From assembly GCF_002796605.1 (NCBI RefSeq), contig NZ_CP024923.1, positions 2,170,001 to 2,234,000 on the forward strand: a DNA stretch of 64,000 nt. Direction: 5' to 3'. The translations under genes were made by a program, and so were the position numbers. Source of the DNA: Sphingomonas psychrotolerans. GTDB taxonomy: Bacteria; Pseudomonadota; Alphaproteobacteria; Sphingomonadales; Sphingomonadaceae. The number at the start of each line of letters is the position of its first letter. The first letter of the stretch is position 1. This document shows positions 60,367 through 64,000 of this stretch, in pieces. The notes under the pieces are model-generated. The model was not told the DNA's origin and ran no database searches. It saw only the letters and a list, made by a program, of their open reading frames with translations.

Positions 60367-61191
60367 ATGACCGAATATGTCACTGTCACTGAAGACATGC
60401 CGCAGGCGCGCGACGGCGCGATCAAGCTCCACGGACCCGCGGGCTTCGAAGGCATGCGCAAGGCCGGCCGCCTCGCCGCCGAGATCCTCGACGCGCTGGT
60501 GCCGCATGTCGTCCCCGGCGTGCGCACCGACGAGCTCGACGACATCGTCCGCAACATGACGACCGCCGGCGGCGGCGTCCCCGCGACGCTCGGCTATCGC
60601 GGCTACACGCACAGCTGCTGCATCTCGATCAACCATGTCGTCTGCCACGGCATTCCGTCCGATCGCACGCTCCGGGACGGCGACATCGTCAATATCGACG
60701 TCACGCCGATGCTCGGCGGCTGGCACGGCGACACCAGCCGGATGTATCTGGTCGGCGACGTCCCGATCAAGGCGCGCCGGCTGGTCGATGTGACCTATGA
60801 ATGCCTGATGCTCGGACTCGAACAGGCGAAGCCGGGCAACCATCTCGGCGACATCAGCCATGCCATCCAGCAGCATGCCGAGAAGCATCGCTACGGCGTG
60901 GTTCGCGATTTCTGCGGCCACGGTCTCGGCCAGATCTTCCACGATGCGCCCGAGGTGGTCCATGTCGGCCGCCCCGGCACCGGTCCCGAGCTGCGCCCGG
61001 GGATGTTCTTCACGGTCGAGCCGATGATCAACATCGGCCGTCCCGACGTGAAACTGCTCGACGATGGCTGGACGGCGGTGACGCGCGACCGCTCGCTCTC
61101 GGCGCAGTTCGAACATTCGATCGGCATCACCGAAACCGGCTGCGAGATCTTCACGACCAGCCCCACGGGCCTGCACAACCCGCCTTATTGA
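60367..61191 (+). CDS. map: methionine aminopeptidase, type I
   Basis: A 274-residue type I methionine aminopeptidase. Metal ligands are in NIDVTPMLGGWHGDTSRMYL (two Asp), FCGHGLGQIFHDAP (His), FTVEPMINIG (Glu) and AQFEHSIGIT (Glu). ISINHVVCHGIPSD gives the active-site His. It removes the initiator Met from nascent proteins in the cytoplasm. Start ATG 60367 follows CGCC and has no strong site. Confidence 0.97.
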   Translation: MTEYVTVTEDMPQARDGAIKLHGPAGFEGMRKAGRLAAEILDALVPHVVPGVRTDELDDIVRNMTTAGGGVPATLGYRGYTHSCCISINHVVCHGIPSDRTLRDGDIVNIDVTPMLGGWHGDTSRMYLVGDVPIKARRLVDVTYECLMLGLEQAKPGNHLGDISHAIQQHAEKHRYGVVRDFCGHGLGQIFHDAPEVVHVGRPGTGPELRPGMFFTVEPMINIGRPDVKLLDDGWTAVTRDRSLSAQFEHSIGITETGCEIFTTSPTGLHNPPY

Positions 61192-61336
61192 GGCGGGCCG
61201 GGGGCCTTGCCCTCGAATAAGGCAGCCGGGCCGCCGCTGCCCGTTTGACAGGCACTTGTTAAGCCTTGCGCGGCGTGCGACCCGAGGGGCATCCCCGACT
61301 CCGCCTCTGGCACGGTTGTTGCCAGACGCGCGCTAG

Positions 61337-61705
<369 letters not shown>

Positions 61706-61798
61706 CGCAGCGCAGCACTGTTATATTGCGACGCGCGCACAAGTAATTTTATTGCCCGATTCGGCGGGCAGACGAAAGAGAGCGAAAGGGCTTTTACG

Positions 61799-63211
61799 AT
61801 GGCGAATTCGGCCAATGACATCCTGAAGATGGTGAAGGAGCACGAGATCGAGTGGATCGACCTCCGCTTCACCGATCCCAAGGGCAAGTGGCAGCACCTG
61901 ACCATGGTCGCCAAGATCCTCGGCGAGGACGAGCTGACCGACGGCCTGATGTTCGACGGCTCCTCGATCGAGGGCTGGAAGGCGATCAACGAATCGGACA
62001 TGATCCTCAAGCCCGATCTCGACGCGGTGTGGGTCGATCCGTTCTCGGCGACGCCGATGCTGATCCTCGTCTGCGACGTGGTCGAGCCCTCGACCGGCGA
62101 GCTCTATTCGCGCGATCCGCGCTCGACCGCCAAGCGCTCGGAGGCCTATCTCAAGACGCTCGGCATCGGCGACACCGTCTATGTCGGCCCCGAGGCCGAG
62201 TTCTTCATGTTCGACGACGTCCGCTTCGAAAACAGCTATTCGACCTCGTATTACGCGATCGACGACATCGAACTGCCGGGCAATTCGGGCAAGGAATATG
62301 AAGGCGGCAATCTCGGCCACCGTCCGCGCGCCAAGGGCGGCTATTTCCCCGTCGCGCCGGTCGACAGCGCGGTCGACATCCGCGGCGAGATGGTCGCAAC
62401 GATGCTCGAAATGGGCCTGCCCTGCGACAAGCATCACCACGAAGTCGCCGCCGCGCAGCACGAGCTCGGCCTGACCTACGGCACGCTCGTCGAAACCGCC
62501 GACCGCATGCAGATCTACAAGTACGTCGTGCATCAGGTCGCGCATGCCTATGGCAAGACCGCGACCTTCATGCCCAAGCCGATCAAGGAAGATAACGGCT
62601 CGGGGATGCACACCCATATTTCGATCTGGGACAAGGGCAACCCGCTGTTCGCCGGCAACGGCTATGCGGGCCTCAGCGACATGTGCCTGTATTTCATCGG
62701 CGGCGTGATCAAGCATGCCAAGTCGCTCAACGCCTTCACCAATCCGTCGACCAACAGCTACAAGCGGCTGGTCCCGGGCTATGAGGCGCCGGTGCTGCTC
62801 GCGTATTCGAGCCGCAACCGCTCGGCTTCGTGCCGCATCCCTTATGGTGCGGGCAGCAAGGCCAAGCGCGTCGAGTTCCGCTTCCCAGATGCGCTCGCCA
62901 ACCCATATCTCGCTTATGCGGCGCTGCTGATGGCCGGCCTCGACGGCATCCAGAACAAGATCCACCCGGGCGATCCGATGGACAAGAACCTGTACGATCT
63001 GCCGCCGGCGGAACTCGAGCAGGTCCCGACCGTGTGCGGCAGCTTGCGCGAAGCGCTCGACAGCCTCGAGGCCGACCAGGACTATCTGCTCAAGGGCGAC
63101 GTGTTCACCCGCGATCAGATCGCCGCCTATGTCGAGATCAAGCGCGGCGAAGTCGCCCGCTGGGAAATGACGCCGAGCCCGGTCGAATACGACATGTACT
63201 ACAGCTCGTAA
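61799..63211 (+). CDS. glnA: glutamine synthetase type I
   Basis: A 470-residue GSI subunit. [18 protein letters not shown] is the N-terminal signature, [10 protein letters not shown] and [19 protein letters not shown] carry metal ligands and the catalytic flap, [20 protein letters not shown] the ATP site, and [11 protein letters not shown] the adenylylation Tyr near 397. It makes glutamine from glutamate and ammonia as a cytoplasmic dodecamer. Control by PII (glnB just upstream) and by adenylylation is expected. Confidence 0.98.
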   Translation: MANSANDILKMVKEHEIEWIDLRFTDPKGKWQHLTMVAKILGEDELTDGLMFDGSSIEGWKAINESDMILKPDLDAVWVDPFSATPMLILVCDVVEPSTGELYSRDPRSTAKRSEAYLKTLGIGDTVYVGPEAEFFMFDDVRFENSYSTSYYAIDDIELPGNSGKEYEGGNLGHRPRAKGGYFPVAPVDSAVDIRGEMVATMLEMGLPCDKHHHEVAAAQHELGLTYGTLVETADRMQIYKYVVHQVAHAYGKTATFMPKPIKEDNGSGMHTHISIWDKGNPLFAGNGYAGLSDMCLYFIGGVIKHAKSLNAFTNPSTNSYKRLVPGYEAPVLLAYSSRNRSASCRIPYGAGSKAKRVEFRFPDALANPYLAYAALLMAGLDGIQNKIHPGDPMDKNLYDLPPAELEQVPTVCGSLREALDSLEADQDYLLKGDVFTRDQIAAYVEIKRGEVARWEMTPSPVEYDMYYSS

Positions 63212-63234
63212 TCTTCGAGCCTTAGACGAACGAA

Positions 63235-63263
63235 GCGCCCGGGCCGCAAGGTCCGGGCGTTTG
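63235..63263 (+). terminator. intrinsic terminator after glnA
   Basis: CGCCCGG (63236-63242) pairs with CCGGGCG (63253-63259), followed by TTT. Confidence 0.75.
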
Positions 63264-63346
63264 CGTTGTCCGGGTTGCAGCTTGCAACCGTCCTCGCCGG
63301 CCGCCATCTAGTCGCCATACCGGAAGTTCGAATCGGGAGAGGCGGG

Positions 63347-64000
63347 ATGCGCAGCAGTCTGAAGCACTATATCGACGGCGCTTGGGTCGAGAGCGATGGC
63401 GGCACCCGGCACGAAGTGATCAACCCGGCCACCGAGGCCGCCGTCAGCGAAATCACGCTCGGCTCCGCCGCCGATGTGGATAAGGCCGTCGCCGCAGCCA
63501 AGCGCGCGTTCGAAAGCTTCTCGCGCACCAGCGTCGACGAGCGCATCGCGCTGATCGAGCACGTCCTCGAAGCCTATAAGGCGCGCGCGGCCGACATGGC
63601 CGAAGCGATCAGCCTCGAAATGGGCGCGCCGCTCAGCCTCGCCAAAACCGCGCAGGTAGGCTCGGGCATCGGCCATCTGCTGTCCGCCGCGCGCGCGCTC
63701 AAGGAATTCCGGTTCGAGGAGCAGATCGGCAACAGCCTCGTAGTCCACGAAGCGATCGGCGTGGTGGCGCTGATCACCCCGTGGAACTGGCCGCTCAACC
63801 AGATCGTCTCCAAGGTCGCGCCCGCGCTCGCCGCGGGCTGCACGATGGTGCTCAAGCCCTCGGAGGAAGCGCCCGGCTGCGCCGCGATCTTCGCCGAAGT
63901 GATGGATGCCGCCGGCGTCCCCGCGGGCGTGTTCAACCTCGTCAACGGCGACGGCCCCGGCGTCGGCACTGCGCTGTCGCAGCACCGCGACGTCGACATG
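63347..64000 (+). CDS. NAD(P)-dependent aldehyde dehydrogenase, N-terminal part
   Basis: The first 218 codons of a gene cut by the window end. It begins MRSSLKHYIDGAWVESDG and contains ALITPWNWPLNQIVSKVAPA and GCTMVLKPSEEAP, the cofactor-binding part of aldehyde dehydrogenases, then GVPAGVFNLVNGDGPGVG. The catalytic Cys lies beyond the window. ATG 63347 follows GGGAGAGGCGGG. Substrate unknown. Confidence 0.9.
   Translation, partial: MRSSLKHYIDGAWVESDGGTRHEVINPATEAAVSEITLGSAADVDKAVAAAKRAFESFSRTSVDERIALIEHVLEAYKARAADMAEAISLEMGAPLSLAKTAQVGSGIGHLLSAARALKEFRFEEQIGNSLVVHEAIGVVALITPWNWPLNQIVSKVAPALAAGCTMVLKPSEEAPGCAAIFAEVMDAAGVPAGVFNLVNGDGPGVGTALSQHRDVDM

Noticed and set aside
61245..61273. Possible sigma-54 or sigma-70 promoter before glnB
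   Set aside because: A TTGACA-like hexamer is present at 61245-61250 but no matching -10, and the GGCAC near it lacks the GC element at proper spacing.

Overview
The window is about 64 kb of GC-rich (roughly two-thirds GC by eye) alphaproteobacterial chromosome, most probably from a sphingomonad. The grounds are a CtrA-type cell-cycle regulator with GANTC sites upstream, two sphingomonad-style TonB-dependent receptors, many Tat or Sec exported hydrolases, a MerC/Zur pair, DUF1800/DUF1501 genes, and short GC-rich palindromes of the kind common between sphingomonad genes. I see no insertion sequence, prophage, rRNA or CRISPR array. One tRNA is present (Gly, anticodon CCC).

Region by region: 1-2964 holds the end of ychF and an orphan membrane histidine kinase. 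2968-15174 is the most coherent accessory block. One minus-strand operon carries a Tat dipeptidase, a TonB receptor, a DgcN-like protein, a YkvI-like permease, an S12 serine hydrolase and a lipoprotein dipeptidase. A second minus-strand operon carries another S12 hydrolase and a DgcA-like enolase-superfamily racemase. A divergent XRE-cupin regulator closes the block. Together they look like a pathway for taking up and breaking down peptides that contain D-glutamate or other D-amino acids. The two operons share a promoter/operator-like element. 15363-21806 holds a cysteine-rich secreted orphan and a penicillin-acylase-type hydrolase divergent from a large TonB receptor, with an unusual 13-bp alternating repeat between them. 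21967-29653 carries an MFS exporter, ctrA, a LysR/pirin/WrbA group, an RluA-type pseudouridine synthase, ArfB, a free-Met-sulfoxide reductase and an RcnB-like protein.

29694-35823 holds an M28 peptidase, a universal stress protein, and the E2 and E3 subunits of pyruvate dehydrogenase separated by two unknown membrane proteins and a thioesterase. 36094-45525 is mostly housekeeping: a small hydrolase, MerC plus Zur, dxs, a small DNA-binding/coiled-coil gene pair, a decayed gene, HxlR with DUF2867, heme A synthase, CutA, and rplM-rpsI. 45739-48816 is a secreted DUF1800/DUF1501 pair. 48878-57812 carries a VOC protein, a phosphoesterase/lipid-kinase-like pair, and a carbohydrate cluster (GH35-like enzyme, an unassigned (alpha/alpha)6-like protein, an SDR and a GH130-like enzyme). 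57999-64000 carries tRNA-Gly, an M20 peptidase, a CinA/MoaB-like protein, map, glnB-glnA and the start of an aldehyde dehydrogenase cut by the window edge.

All family assignments come from reading motifs by eye and from general knowledge of the families. No database search was run. Long open frames opposite many genes are by-products of GC-rich codon use and are not annotated.
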